From: Bartonella sp. JB63
GTDB taxonomy: Bacteria > Pseudomonadota > Alphaproteobacteria > Rhizobiales > Rhizobiaceae
Reading direction: 5' to 3'
Length of the DNA: 64,000 bases
Assembly (NCBI RefSeq): GCF_002022665.1
Contig: NZ_CP019788.1
Span: 930,001 to 994,000 of the forward strand
This document shows, piece by piece, positions 51,415 through 60,363 of the stretch. The number at the start of each line of letters is the position of its first letter. The first letter of the stretch is position 1. The position numbers and the translations under genes are program-made. Under the pieces are notes generated by a model. That model was not told where the DNA came from and searched no databases. It saw only the letters and a list, made by a program, of their open reading frames with translations.

Positions 51415-53064
51415 ATGTCGATAAGAGATCATAATGCCTTAAAACAAGCAAAGCAATCGTTATTAGAACAAAGCAATAATTATACCTATAGTGAAAATAG
51501 CAATGTATTAAAAAATAAACTTAATATACAAAACAGTCAAGTCTTTAAGATGAAATGTGCACATATGGTAGCAAAAGAATTTGTTAATGTGCACCAAGAA
51601 CCAACACCAAAAAAAATTGATCACTCTTATCTAAAACAGCTTCATAAGCAATTATTTGGAAAAATATTTGACTGGGCTGGAGAAACTCGTGATACCGCAG
51701 TTAAAATGTCAGATGGTACAACTGCTAACGTGTCAACGAACGAACAAGTTCTTCCTTTTGCCTCTGATGAGGGAGTAAAACTCTGCCTAACTGAACTTAA
51801 TGAAAAGCTTGCTAAAAGGAATGAAGATATATCAAAAGAACAAGAGAAACAGAAAAAATTTTCCGAAGATATATCAACTATTTACGCATTACTTAGTCAT
51901 GCGCATGCTTTTTTAGATGGTAATGAAATTACGCAACGATTGTTTGTGGAAAAACTCTCTCAAAGTGAGAATCGTAAGATAGATTTTTCGGTTGTAACAC
52001 AAAAACGTATGCAAGATGCAGTTGTCAATGCGGCGAATGACAATTTAGGACCTATGAAACATCTATTTGAAGATGCTTCTAATCCAGAAAAGGTTCAAGA
52101 TTTAAAAGCCGCCATAAATGAAATTAAGTCCAACGATGAAGAAAAAAGTCTCGCAGAACGAATTGTTACAACACCAATTCCAGGAAAAAGCTACACAGGT
52201 GTTTTTGAAAACCGTAAACTGGATACTATTGTGATTAGAACAGCTGATTCTTTGGTTGTATGCAATAGACATGTTATTCCAAGGGACAAACTTCGGAATG
52301 CTAAAATAGGTGATAAAATTACATTTAAGGCTCTCGATGACATTAATCAAGTTTTTATCCCAGGAAGAGAGTTGCCTAATTTAACAGACTATCAAATTAT
52401 GGAAAATACTGTAACGAGTCCTTCTGTTCGAGAACAAAGAAGAGAAGTTGAGCGTTTGACAAGACTTGTGTTTGGAAACCGGGAAAAGTTAACTAATCAA
52501 CTAGAACGGATTTGTGAAAATCCAAATCTTGCACAACAGCTTTCCGTAAGCATTGCACATGATCCTAAATCTGTTAGTAAACTTGCAGGTTTTAAAAAGC
52601 TTGGACTAAAAAGTCCAAAACGTAAGGAAGCTGAAAAAAATGTTATTCCACTCAGTGAAGCAGTTAGAAAGTTTGCGGATTGTTTGAAATCTGCTAGAGA
52701 AGAAGTTCTTCAAGCTCATAGAGAAGAGCAATACCGAACTGGGCAAGCAGTAGAAAACCCTACAGAAAAAGTGAAGCATTTTCTTAGTATGTCACAAGAA
52801 GAGCGTGAAAATGCTTTGAAAACAGAGGGGAATATTACTATTTACAAAGAACTTCATAATTTTTTAAGTAAAGTTAGTCTTCGTCTCTCAGCAAATGAAA
52901 ATAAAATGATTAAAAACAATGATTTTAGCTTACTTGCTAAAAGTATTGATATACCAGACAATAAAGCGAAGGAGATTATAGAAACTGTTAAAGAAGCTCA
53001 AAATATGAAAAATCAGATTAAATTAACTAAACCTCCTCGTACAAAAGCAATGGCTTTAGCTTAA
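51415..53064 (+). CDS. Bep effector: FIC (degenerate) - OB - BID
   Basis: Type IV secreted effector, 549 residues. FIC domain about 25-215 (YTYSENSNVLKNKLNI, GKIFDWAGETRDTAVKM, motif at 164-175), OB-fold linker about 250-320 (GKSYTGVFENRKLDTIVI), BID domain about 335-535, and a basic tail (KLTKPPRTKAMALA) that with BID forms the VirB/VirD4 secretion signal. The Fic motif is HAFLDGNEITQR, where the consensus is HPFx(D/E)GNGRxxR: His164 remains, but the second Gly and the first Arg are Glu171 and Ile172, so canonical AMP transfer is unlikely. No BiaA-type antitoxin is seen. First gene of a five-gene Bep array; the next two lie 97 and 94 bp apart. Confidence 0.95.
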   Translation: MSIRDHNALKQAKQSLLEQSNNYTYSENSNVLKNKLNIQNSQVFKMKCAHMVAKEFVNVHQEPTPKKIDHSYLKQLHKQLFGKIFDWAGETRDTAVKMSDGTTANVSTNEQVLPFASDEGVKLCLTELNEKLAKRNEDISKEQEKQKKFSEDISTIYALLSHAHAFLDGNEITQRLFVEKLSQSENRKIDFSVVTQKRMQDAVVNAANDNLGPMKHLFEDASNPEKVQDLKAAINEIKSNDEEKSLAERIVTTPIPGKSYTGVFENRKLDTIVIRTADSLVVCNRHVIPRDKLRNAKIGDKITFKALDDINQVFIPGRELPNLTDYQIMENTVTSPSVREQRREVERLTRLVFGNREKLTNQLERICENPNLAQQLSVSIAHDPKSVSKLAGFKKLGLKSPKRKEAEKNVIPLSEAVRKFADCLKSAREEVLQAHREEQYRTGQAVENPTEKVKHFLSMSQEERENALKTEGNITIYKELHNFLSKVSLRLSANENKMIKNNDFSLLAKSIDIPDNKAKEIIETVKEAQNMKNQIKLTKPPRTKAMALA

Positions 53065-53161
53065 AAGTGTAAAATTTTTCATTTGCCTTTATAAGGAAAC
53101 TGTTTTTAGGAAAATTCTTCGGAGTTTTACAAAAAAAAGATAATGAGTTTTAAAAAAAAAT

Positions 53162-53893
53162 ATGGAAAATCTTGTTTTTTTTATTTCTCCTCGAAAAATA
53201 TCTTCTTTAAGTGAAGAGTCATATGCTAGAGGGATTTTAGACGATTTTTATGTTCAAAAACAAAAAAAAGAAGTTGAGCGTCTATCAAAAATTGTGTTTG
53301 GACAAAGAAAGGCTTTAGCTAATCAGCTAAATCGAGTGGAGGAGTATCCACTTTTTGTGGGAGCTATTGCCTATAAACTTAGAAATGATGCTAAATATTT
53401 TTCTAAGCTTTCAGGTTTTAAAATACTTGGAATAAAAAGTTCAAAACGTAAAGAAGCTGAAAAACATATTTCTCAACTCAGTGAAGCATTTGAGAAATAT
53501 GTAGATATCATAGTAACTGTTCATCAAGAAATCACTGTTAGTCATGAAAAAAAACAAATGTATTCCGGAAGGTCAGTATTAATGCTTAGCGATGAAGTGC
53601 GGCATCTGCTTGATCTACCAAAAGACAAGTGGAAGAAAGTTTTAAAAGATCAGAACATACCTCAAATTCATAAAGAACTTTCGATTTTTTTAAATCAAAT
53701 CAATTTTTGTCTTCTAGAAGACGAACTTAAAATGCTTAAGGATTGTAATTCTAGAATGCTCGCTGATAGTCTGGGAATATCAAAAAACAAGAGTCAGGAA
53801 ATTATAGATGTTGTTAAGAAAGTAAAAGAAATGAAAGAAGAAATTACTCCAATTAAACCTTTTTTTTATTCATCGCATTCTCTAACGATTTAA
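53162..53893 (+). CDS. Bep-like protein, BID domain only
   Basis: 243 residues. About 25 residues of linker similar to the end of the OB-BID linker in the first gene (FFISPRKISSLSEES), then one BID domain (QKQKKEVERLSKIVFGQRKA, SGFKILGIKSSKRKEAEKHI, QINFCLLEDELKMLKDC). It lacks FIC, tyrosine motifs and the strongly basic tail seen in the first gene (ends FFYSSHSLTI). No ribosome binding site precedes its ATG; an A9 run just upstream separates it by frame from another ATG at 53143. Probably a duplicated BID fragment; whether it is expressed or secreted is unclear. Confidence 0.8.
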   Translation: MENLVFFISPRKISSLSEESYARGILDDFYVQKQKKEVERLSKIVFGQRKALANQLNRVEEYPLFVGAIAYKLRNDAKYFSKLSGFKILGIKSSKRKEAEKHISQLSEAFEKYVDIIVTVHQEITVSHEKKQMYSGRSVLMLSDEVRHLLDLPKDKWKKVLKDQNIPQIHKELSIFLNQINFCLLEDELKMLKDCNSRMLADSLGISKNKSQEIIDVVKKVKEMKEEITPIKPFFYSSHSLTI

Positions 53894-53987
53894 AAAAAAT
53901 TTTTTGAATTTAAATCGTGTCTTATCTTCAGTAGACGAATATAAAATGTTTGGAATTTGACAATGTAAATATATCAAAAATCAAAAC

Positions 53988-54770
53988 ATGAAGCGACCAA
54001 AAAAAACAGAAATTTTTATAAATCTCAAGTTGAATGAAATTCAAAAACAAGGTTTTGAGCATGTTTTTATTCCTTCCTCAAAACTAGCTTCTTTAACCCA
54101 GAGTGAACTTATAAAAAAAGCTGTATATAATCCTTCTGTTCAAAAACAAAAAAAAGAAGTTGAGCATTTATCAAAATTTGTATTCAAAAAATGGGAGAAG
54201 TTAACTAATCAATTAGAACGAATTCATGAAAATCCAGATTTCTTACAACAACTTTCCATAAACATTGCACATGATACTCATGCTAGGCTTGCAGGTTTTA
54301 AAATACTTGGAATAAAAAGTCCAAAACGTAAAGAAGCTCAAAGAAATATTGTTCAATTCAATGAAGCAGTTAGAAAATTTTTGGATTGTCTGGAATTTTC
54401 TAAAAAAGAAGTACTTCAAGCTCATAGAGAAGAGCAATACCGCGTTGCACAAATAGTAGAGCAACCTACAGAAACAATAAAGCATTTTCTTGACATGTCA
54501 TCAGAAGCACGTAAAAATGTTTTACAAATAAAGGGGAATCCTAATCTTCACAGAGAACTTTCAATTTTTTTAAATCAAGTCAACTCTCGTCTCTCAGCAG
54601 ATGAACATAAAATGATTAATAGTAATGATTTTAGATCATTTGCTAAAAGTATTGATGTACCAACTAACAAAGCGAAGCAGATTATAGAAATTATTAAGCA
54701 AACCAAGGAGATGCGAAATCAGATTAAATTAATCAAACCTCCTCGCCAAAGACTGGCTATAACCAAATAA
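53988..54770 (+). CDS. Bep-like protein, BID domain only
   Basis: 260 residues: a short N-terminus (KRPKKTEIFINLKLNEIQKQ) followed by HVFIPSSKLASLTQSELIKK, the same linker as in the FIC protein, and a BID domain very close to that of the FIC protein (ENPDFLQQLSINIAHD, AGFKILGIKSPKRKEAQ, KEVLQAHREEQYRVAQIVE). Basic tail KLIKPPRQRLAITK. No good ribosome binding site. Derived from the FIC-OB-BID gene by duplication of its 3' half; function unknown. Confidence 0.85.
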   Translation: MKRPKKTEIFINLKLNEIQKQGFEHVFIPSSKLASLTQSELIKKAVYNPSVQKQKKEVEHLSKFVFKKWEKLTNQLERIHENPDFLQQLSINIAHDTHARLAGFKILGIKSPKRKEAQRNIVQFNEAVRKFLDCLEFSKKEVLQAHREEQYRVAQIVEQPTETIKHFLDMSSEARKNVLQIKGNPNLHRELSIFLNQVNSRLSADEHKMINSNDFRSFAKSIDVPTNKAKQIIEIIKQTKEMRNQIKLIKPPRQRLAITK

Positions 54771-54929
54771 AGATGTAAAGTTTTTCATTTTAATCTTTAT
54801 AAGAGGACTGTTTTAGAAGAAACTTTCAAAGAAATATTTTAAAAGAGAATGTTTTCTTAGTTTAGACGTAGTGGAGGGCTTTATATAGTTGGAAATAATT
54901 AAATAAATAAAGGAGTGTATATTATTTTA

Positions 54930-55031
54930 TTGACTGTTAATAGCGTAGAGACATCAGAAGACAAAGTACAACAAATTATAAATCTTGTTAAAAAGGTTGA
55001 AAATTATGGAGAAACAGGATCAAAAAATTAA
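54930..55031 (+). pseudogene. Fossil of a BID C-terminus
   Basis: Frame reading LTVNSVETSEDKVQQIINLV then KKVENYGE and a stop. It matches the last BID helix of its neighbours (AKSIDIPDNKAKEIIETVKE in the first gene). It overlaps the 5' end of the next gene in another frame, so that gene's start codon was captured from a deleted BID copy. Confidence 0.7.
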
Positions 55032-55908
55032 ATCTCATCATGAGAATGAAACCATTCAATATGCAGAAGTTCTTATAAATTCTAAGTCAAATGAAAATAA
55101 AAATCCTCACAAGGAAGAAAACGTTCAATATATAGAAATCAATAAAAATCATTATGAGAATAAAGTTCAAGAAAAAAATCCCGCATATTTTTTCATCGCT
55201 CCAAAAGAATTAGATCCTTTAACTCCGAATCAACTTATCAAAAAGGCTGCATCTGATATTTCTGTTCAAGAGCAAAAAAGAGGAGTTATGCATTTAGCAA
55301 AAACTGTATTCGCAAATCCGAGCCAATTAGATTCCAAACTAAAACAGATCAATGATGATGTAACTTTAGGGAAAGTACTTTCTAATACAGTGCAAAACTC
55401 TCCTGAAGCTATTAGTGAGCTTGCAGGTTCAAAAATATTTGGAATAATAAAAAGTCCAAAACGTAGAGCAGCTGAAAAACATATTTCTCAACTCAGTCAA
55501 GAAATTGAAAAATATGCGGATACTGTGGAAGATTCTATGAAAAGAGTTATTAAACATCATAATGCAAAAAACAAACGCCTTGTACAACCAGTAAAAATGC
55601 TGAGTGTTGAAACACAACGTATCCTTGATCTTCCAAAAGACTTAAGGAACGAGATTCTTCAAAATCAGGATAATTCTAAGCTTAAAAGCGAACTCGCAAG
55701 TTTTTTACATCAGATGAATTGTCGTTTTTCAAGAGAGGAAAAGATAATGCTTAAGGCTGGTAATTGTAAGATGCTCGCAGGAAGTATGGAGATATCAAAG
55801 GAAAAGGCAGAGAATATTATAAATACCTTTCATGACGTCAAAGATCTGTACTACAATATTCCGATAGACAAGACCCCTTACAAAATAGAAATATCTCAAA
55901 CAAGTTAA
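55006..55908 (+). CDS. Bep-like protein: tyrosine motifs plus BID
   Basis: 300 residues from the ATG at 55006 (an upstream TTG gives 7 more). The first 55 residues are polar with TIQYAEVLI (Y19), NVQYIEINK (Y42) and NHYENK (Y50); the first two fit the ITIM consensus and the third a Grb2-type YxN site. The BID domain follows (APKELDPLTPNQLIKKAASD to the end). The layout equals that of BepD/BepE-type effectors, which are phosphorylated on tyrosine in host cells and recruit SH2 proteins. The C-terminus (DKTPYKIEISQTS) is only mildly basic. Phosphorylation is inferred. Confidence 0.87.
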   Translation: MEKQDQKIKSHHENETIQYAEVLINSKSNENKNPHKEENVQYIEINKNHYENKVQEKNPAYFFIAPKELDPLTPNQLIKKAASDISVQEQKRGVMHLAKTVFANPSQLDSKLKQINDDVTLGKVLSNTVQNSPEAISELAGSKIFGIIKSPKRRAAEKHISQLSQEIEKYADTVEDSMKRVIKHHNAKNKRLVQPVKMLSVETQRILDLPKDLRNEILQNQDNSKLKSELASFLHQMNCRFSREEKIMLKAGNCKMLAGSMEISKEKAENIINTFHDVKDLYYNIPIDKTPYKIEISQTS

Positions 55909-56046
55909 CTTTTATAATCTCCTTAGATGAATATAAGGGGATTGTAGCTATAAGATATTTATAAATTAAGTTAAATATATTAAAAATTAAAAGTATATTT
56001 ATAAACTTTATTCAAGAATTTTAAATATAGATTAGGAAAATTTAAA

Positions 56047-57096
56047 ATGTTAAAAGCAAAACAAATTGTCTCGAAAGTACTTAATCGAAACCTAAACAAG
56101 AATATCGCCATCGATAAAGTAGAAGAACCAATTTACTATGAAAGTTCTGATCTCTATGAAGAAATTACACACACTGAAGAAATTACACACACTAAAGAGG
56201 TTGATAATGTAAGCATTTATGAAAATACCAGTTTTAGTTCCGATTCGGATGGCTATAATTCCGAGCCAGATTTCTATGAAAATGTCAATATAGCCCCTCC
56301 TAAATCTAGTAATATGGTTTATGCAAATTTTAACACACGTAACAGTAATTATATGAATCAAGTTAAAGAAGATTCTAAATATTTTTTAAACGGAAAAAGA
56401 TTACCTTCTTTAACTGAAGAGGAAATTATCAAAAAGGTTCTCTGTAATCCTTCTGTTCGAGAACAAAAAAAAGAAATTAAGTGTCTTGCAGGAATTGTAT
56501 TCGGAAATTCGGAACAATTAAACCACCAGATGGAACAGATTATTAGCGATCCAGAGTTTGGAAAATTACTTTCTAATACAATGAGAACCTCCCCTAAGTC
56601 TTTTGCTAAACTTGCAGGTTTTAAAAAATTTGGAATAAAAAGTCCAAAACGTAGAACAGCTGAAAAACATACTTTGAACCTCAGTATGGCTATTAGAGAA
56701 TATGCAACCACTATAAAATATTCTAAGGACCTAGTTCTTGAACATCATAGAGAAAAACAAAAACGCTTTAGTAGACCAGTATATATGCTTAATAAAGACG
56801 TAGAAGATATTCTTAATCTACCACCTAGTATACAAGCCACTGCTTTACACAAGATTAATAGTACTTATTTAAAAAAAGAGCTTACGACTTTTTTAAATCA
56901 AATTAATGATCGTCTTTCAAAAAGAGAGCGTACAATGATTAAGAATGGTGATCATAAAATGCTTGCTAAAAGTATGGATATATCAGAACAGCAGTCAAAA
57001 AAACTTATAAAGCTTGTTACAAAAGCCAAAAACTTGCATAATGGAATTAAATCAAAAAAGCCTTCTAACCAAAAAGGGATAGCTATAACCGGTTAA
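56047..57096 (+). CDS. Bep-like protein: multiple tyrosine motifs plus BID
   Basis: 349 residues. N-terminal 110 residues carry EEPIYYESSD (EPIYA-like, Y30/Y31), DLYEEI (Y37, Src-SH2 type), SIYENT (Y58), DFYENV (Y77) and MVYANF (Y92), the last three with the YxN pattern. An 18-bp tandem repeat (56158-56175 and 56176-56193) duplicates EEITHT. The BID domain begins near residue 115 (GKRLPSLTEEEIIKKVLCNP) and ends in a basic tail (KSKKPSNQKGIAITG). AGGA precedes the ATG. Best-preserved tyrosine-motif Bep of the island; host tyrosine phosphorylation is inferred from related effectors. Confidence 0.9.
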   Translation: MLKAKQIVSKVLNRNLNKNIAIDKVEEPIYYESSDLYEEITHTEEITHTKEVDNVSIYENTSFSSDSDGYNSEPDFYENVNIAPPKSSNMVYANFNTRNSNYMNQVKEDSKYFLNGKRLPSLTEEEIIKKVLCNPSVREQKKEIKCLAGIVFGNSEQLNHQMEQIISDPEFGKLLSNTMRTSPKSFAKLAGFKKFGIKSPKRRTAEKHTLNLSMAIREYATTIKYSKDLVLEHHREKQKRFSRPVYMLNKDVEDILNLPPSIQATALHKINSTYLKKELTTFLNQINDRLSKRERTMIKNGDHKMLAKSMDISEQQSKKLIKLVTKAKNLHNGIKSKKPSNQKGIAITG

Positions 57097-57441
57097 CAAC
57101 GTGAGATCTTTCTTTCAATCTTTATAAAAGAGGGGATATTTTAGAAAAAATTCTCAAGGAAGGATTTTAAAAGAATGTTTTTGTATTTTTCAATTTGGTA
57201 AAAAATTTTCTATCATTAAAAACAGTTTAAAAAATAAAAATCTGTATTTTATCGAAAGTGAATAGCACGCATAAATCGCGCACGACAAAGCGGTTCTCTA
57301 TTCTGAATCAATGATTTCTTTTGAAAAGAAGACAACCCTATTCAAAACGCTGATGCACAATAAAAAACGATAAACGATTTATACAATTTATTAGCGATCA
57401 TTTATCAAAAATAAATATATGTCAGATCTCTTTTTACTCAA
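57097..57441. other. Spacer between the Bep island and serS
   Basis: 345 bp between convergent genes. Its first 80 bp resemble the sequence just after two other Bep genes (see findings). No gene seen in the rest. Confidence 0.5.
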
Positions 57442-58719
57442 TTAAGCTGTAATATAATTCATCCCTTGCATATAAGGTCGTAAAACATCCGGAATAATAA
57501 TTGAACCATTAGCTTGTTGGTAATTTTCAAGAATAGCTACAAGACAACGACCAATAGCTGTACCAGAGCCATTTAGACTATGAGCAAAGCGCAATGCTTT
57601 TTCACCTTCTAGACGATACCGAGCATTCATGCGACGACCTTGAAAATCACCACAAACTGAACAACTTGAAATTTCACGATAACATTCTTGTCCAGGAAGC
57701 CATACTTCAATATCATAAGTCTTACGCGCTGCAAATCCCATATCTCCAGTAGAAAGGACAACAGTACGAAAAGGTAAACCAAGACGCTTCAAAACATTTT
57801 CTGCGCATTCTGTCATACGTTCTAGTTCATCTAAAGATTGCTCCTTTGTGGTAATCGATACAAGTTCTACTTTCCTAAATTGATGTTGACGTAACATACC
57901 ACGTGTATCACGCCCTGCAGCACCCGCTTCTGAACGAAAACAAGGAGTAAGAGACGTAAAACGCAAAGGTAATTCTGTTACATCAAGAATTTCACCGTTG
58001 ACTAAATTGACTAAAGGTACCTCGGCTGTAGAAATAAGCCAACGACCATCTGTCGTTCGAAAAAGATCTTCAGAAAATTTTGGTAATTGGGCTGCTCCAT
58101 AAACAATTTCATCACGGACAAGAAGAGGAACTGAAATCTCTTGATAACCATGTTCATCAACATGCAGATCAAGCATAAACTGGCCTAAGGCTCTTTCCAA
58201 ACGCGCTAATGAACCTGAAAGAACAGTAAAGCGTGAACCTGATAATCGACTAGCTCGTTCAAAATCCATCTGCTTAAGATTTTGACCAAGATCGGAATGC
58301 TCCTTTGGGAAAAAATCAAATGTCGGTGGAGTACCAAAATGGCGCACAACAACGTTATCGCTTTCATCTTTTCCTTCTGGAACATCATCTAATGGAATAT
58401 TTGGTATTACTGAAAGAGCTTCTTCTAATCTATCTGTTAGCCTCTTTTCTTCTAAAACAGCAGAAGAAAGAAAAACTTTTATTTCTTCAACCTGAGCTTT
58501 AATATAATCAGCGGTTTTTTGGTCACCAACAGCCAAGGCTTGTCTTATCTTTTCTGAAGATGCATTGCGCAACTCTTGCGCTTGTTGTACTTTAGAAACA
58601 TGGAAGCGACGCTCAAGATCAAACTCCAACAAATTTTTAGCTTGTGGCTCAATACCTCTCTTTGCAAGTGCCGCATCTAATTCCTCAGGATGATCACGGA
58701 TCCATTTAATATCAAGCAT
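57442..58719 (-). CDS. serS: Seryl-tRNA synthetase
   Basis: Class II aminoacyl-tRNA synthetase charging tRNA-Ser in the cytoplasm. N-terminal coiled-coil arm (about 30-110), then the catalytic domain with motif 2 [27 protein letters not shown], and motif 3 [20 protein letters not shown]. 425 residues, ATG at 58719 with AGAGGG upstream. Marks the right flank of the Bep island. Confidence 0.97.
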   Translation of the reverse strand: MLDIKWIRDHPEELDAALAKRGIEPQAKNLLEFDLERRFHVSKVQQAQELRNASSEKIRQALAVGDQKTADYIKAQVEEIKVFLSSAVLEEKRLTDRLEEALSVIPNIPLDDVPEGKDESDNVVVRHFGTPPTFDFFPKEHSDLGQNLKQMDFERASRLSGSRFTVLSGSLARLERALGQFMLDLHVDEHGYQEISVPLLVRDEIVYGAAQLPKFSEDLFRTTDGRWLISTAEVPLVNLVNGEILDVTELPLRFTSLTPCFRSEAGAAGRDTRGMLRQHQFRKVELVSITTKEQSLDELERMTECAENVLKRLGLPFRTVVLSTGDMGFAARKTYDIEVWLPGQECYREISSCSVCGDFQGRRMNARYRLEGEKALRFAHSLNGSGTAIGRCLVAILENYQQANGSIIIPDVLRPYMQGMNYITA

Positions 58720-58777
58720 TAAAAACCCTCTTTTGCATCATTTCTACTCACTTTGTACCGTAAAAAATATAATTTCA

Positions 58778-59557
58778 CTATAAGGATTTTTTGTTTTTTT
58801 CCATCCAGCACGCAATCAAAATTGATACCTCATAAAGAACGACAGTTGGTAAAGCCACTGCGAACATAGTAAAAAAATCTGATGGTGTTACCATAGCAGC
58901 AACTATAAAAGAAATTAGAATGGCCCACTTTCGTTTGGATGCTAACATATGACCAGTTAATAGTCCAACTCTCGTTAAAAGACTTGTGATAAGAGGCAAT
59001 TGAAAAATCAAACCAAAAATCAAGATAAAAGATATCATAAAATTTAAATAGTCTGAGATACGAGCTATAAACTCTATCCTTAAATGAAAATCCGGTAAAA
59101 CTTGTTGAGAAAGACTAAACCACAGCATTAGTGGAGCTAAGAGACCATAAACAAATGCTCCTCCAATAATAAATAAAATTGGTGCACTAATAAGAAATGG
59201 CAAAAAAGCTCTACGCTCATTTTTATAAAGTCCTGGTGCTATAAAACTATACAGCTGAAAAGCTATATAAGGAAATGATAAAATAACTGCACCAAATCCA
59301 GCAAGTTTTATCTTCGTTAAGAAAGTTTCCCATACTTGTGTTGATTGAAGACGAATATTTCCAGGATAATCATCTGATATCTCGATCGCCCACTGATAAG
59401 GCCATATCAAAAAATTCAAAATATAATCTTTGACAAGAAAGCACAAAATAAAAGCTATAAAAAACACAATCAGAGCTGCAATAATCCTCTGACGAAGCTC
59501 AATCAAATGCTCTAGAAGTGTGCCTTTGACATCAACTTCATCTTTTTCAGAACTCAC
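58778..59557 (-). CDS. tatC: Sec-independent translocase subunit TatC
   Basis: Polytopic receptor of the twin-arginine pathway. 259 residues with six membrane spans; the N-terminal HLIELRQRIIAALIVFF motif and FAGLYKNE-like segment (SFIAPGLYKNERRAFLPF) are diagnostic. The start is a GTG at 59557 overlapping the original tatB stop, with AGGGA upstream. Confidence 0.95.
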   Translation of the reverse strand: MSSEKDEVDVKGTLLEHLIELRQRIIAALIVFFIAFILCFLVKDYILNFLIWPYQWAIEISDDYPGNIRLQSTQVWETFLTKIKLAGFGAVILSFPYIAFQLYSFIAPGLYKNERRAFLPFLISAPILFIIGGAFVYGLLAPLMLWFSLSQQVLPDFHLRIEFIARISDYLNFMISFILIFGLIFQLPLITSLLTRVGLLTGHMLASKRKWAILISFIVAAMVTPSDFFTMFAVALPTVVLYEVSILIACWMEKNKKSL

Positions 59558-59621
59558 GATGTATTTCCCTTATTTTTAGAAGATGTATAAATAATTTCAT
59601 GACTATTAGAAGTAGATACTG

Positions 59622-59990
59622 TCAAATCTTCATTAATTTCACTTGTATCAAATTCAAAAATCTGTATATCTTTTCCTTTTTATGGGGTGTTGTATTAAAA
59701 TCAGAATTATCCGAAACACCCTTTTTTTCATCATATATTGAATCATAAGCGGCTTCTAAATCTTTTCTAAAATTAAAATCACCGGTATCTGACAATATCT
59801 TTTTTAAGTCATCTAACTCAGCTTGTTTCATTGCATCATCAAAATGATGACGAAATTCATTAGCTGTTGAACGCACATATGTAAAAGCTTTTGCTATAAC
59901 TTTTAGCATTTTAGGCAAATCTTTTGGTCCAACCACGATGACGAAAATAAGTAAGATAACTAGAAATTCGGATCCATCAATTCCCAACAT
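59622..59990 (-). CDS. tatB: Sec-independent translocase subunit TatB, C-terminal tail frameshifted
   Basis: Membrane anchor (SEFLVILLIFVIVVGPKDLP) and amphipathic helix (KMLKVIAKAFTYVRSTANEF) are intact, giving 122 residues as read. After PHKKEK the frame runs YRFLNLIQVKLMKI to a stop at 59622, while the shifted frame continues DIQIFEFDTSEINEDLTVST to a stop at 59554 that overlaps the tatC start. One A missing in a short A run (59671-59681) explains this. The distal tail of TatB is poorly conserved, so function may be kept. Confidence 0.9.
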   Translation of the reverse strand: MLGIDGSEFLVILLIFVIVVGPKDLPKMLKVIAKAFTYVRSTANEFRHHFDDAMKQAELDDLKKILSDTGDFNFRKDLEAAYDSIYDEKKGVSDNSDFNTTPHKKEKIYRFLNLIQVKLMKI

Positions 59991-60063
59991 CGCTTATACT
60001 CAACTTCTCCATTTACAAAGACTATGGCTAAAATTATGATCTCATCTTTAGTTACTTCGTACA

Positions 60064-60363
60064 TCACTCTTTCGAAACAGAATCCTTCTTCGTCTTAGTT
60101 GAAGAAGTGCCGTTTTTTGAACCTACCGCACGCTTTGCTGATAATGGTGGAGAATGCCGAGACTCAACATCTATTGTTTTAGAATAATCAACCACTTCAA
60201 ACTCATTTTCAATATTTTCCTCTTCTTCCTTCATGTTATTTTTAAAAGCTTTAATACCTTTAGCAACATCACCCATTAATTCAGAGACCTTACCACGCCC
60301 GAAAAGCACAAGGATGATCAGCAAAATTACAATTAAATGCGTTGGTGAAAAAATATTACCCAT
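60064..60363 (-). CDS. tatA: Sec-independent translocase subunit TatA
   Basis: 99 residues: membrane helix [20 protein letters not shown] with the conserved FGRGK hinge, then the amphipathic helix [21 protein letters not shown] polar tail with Ser/Lys follows. ATG at 60363. Forms the translocation pore with TatBC; 73 bp upstream of tatB. Confidence 0.95.
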   Translation of the reverse strand: MGNIFSPTHLIVILLIILVLFGRGKVSELMGDVAKGIKAFKNNMKEEEENIENEFEVVDYSKTIDVESRHSPPLSAKRAVGSKNGTSSTKTKKDSVSKE

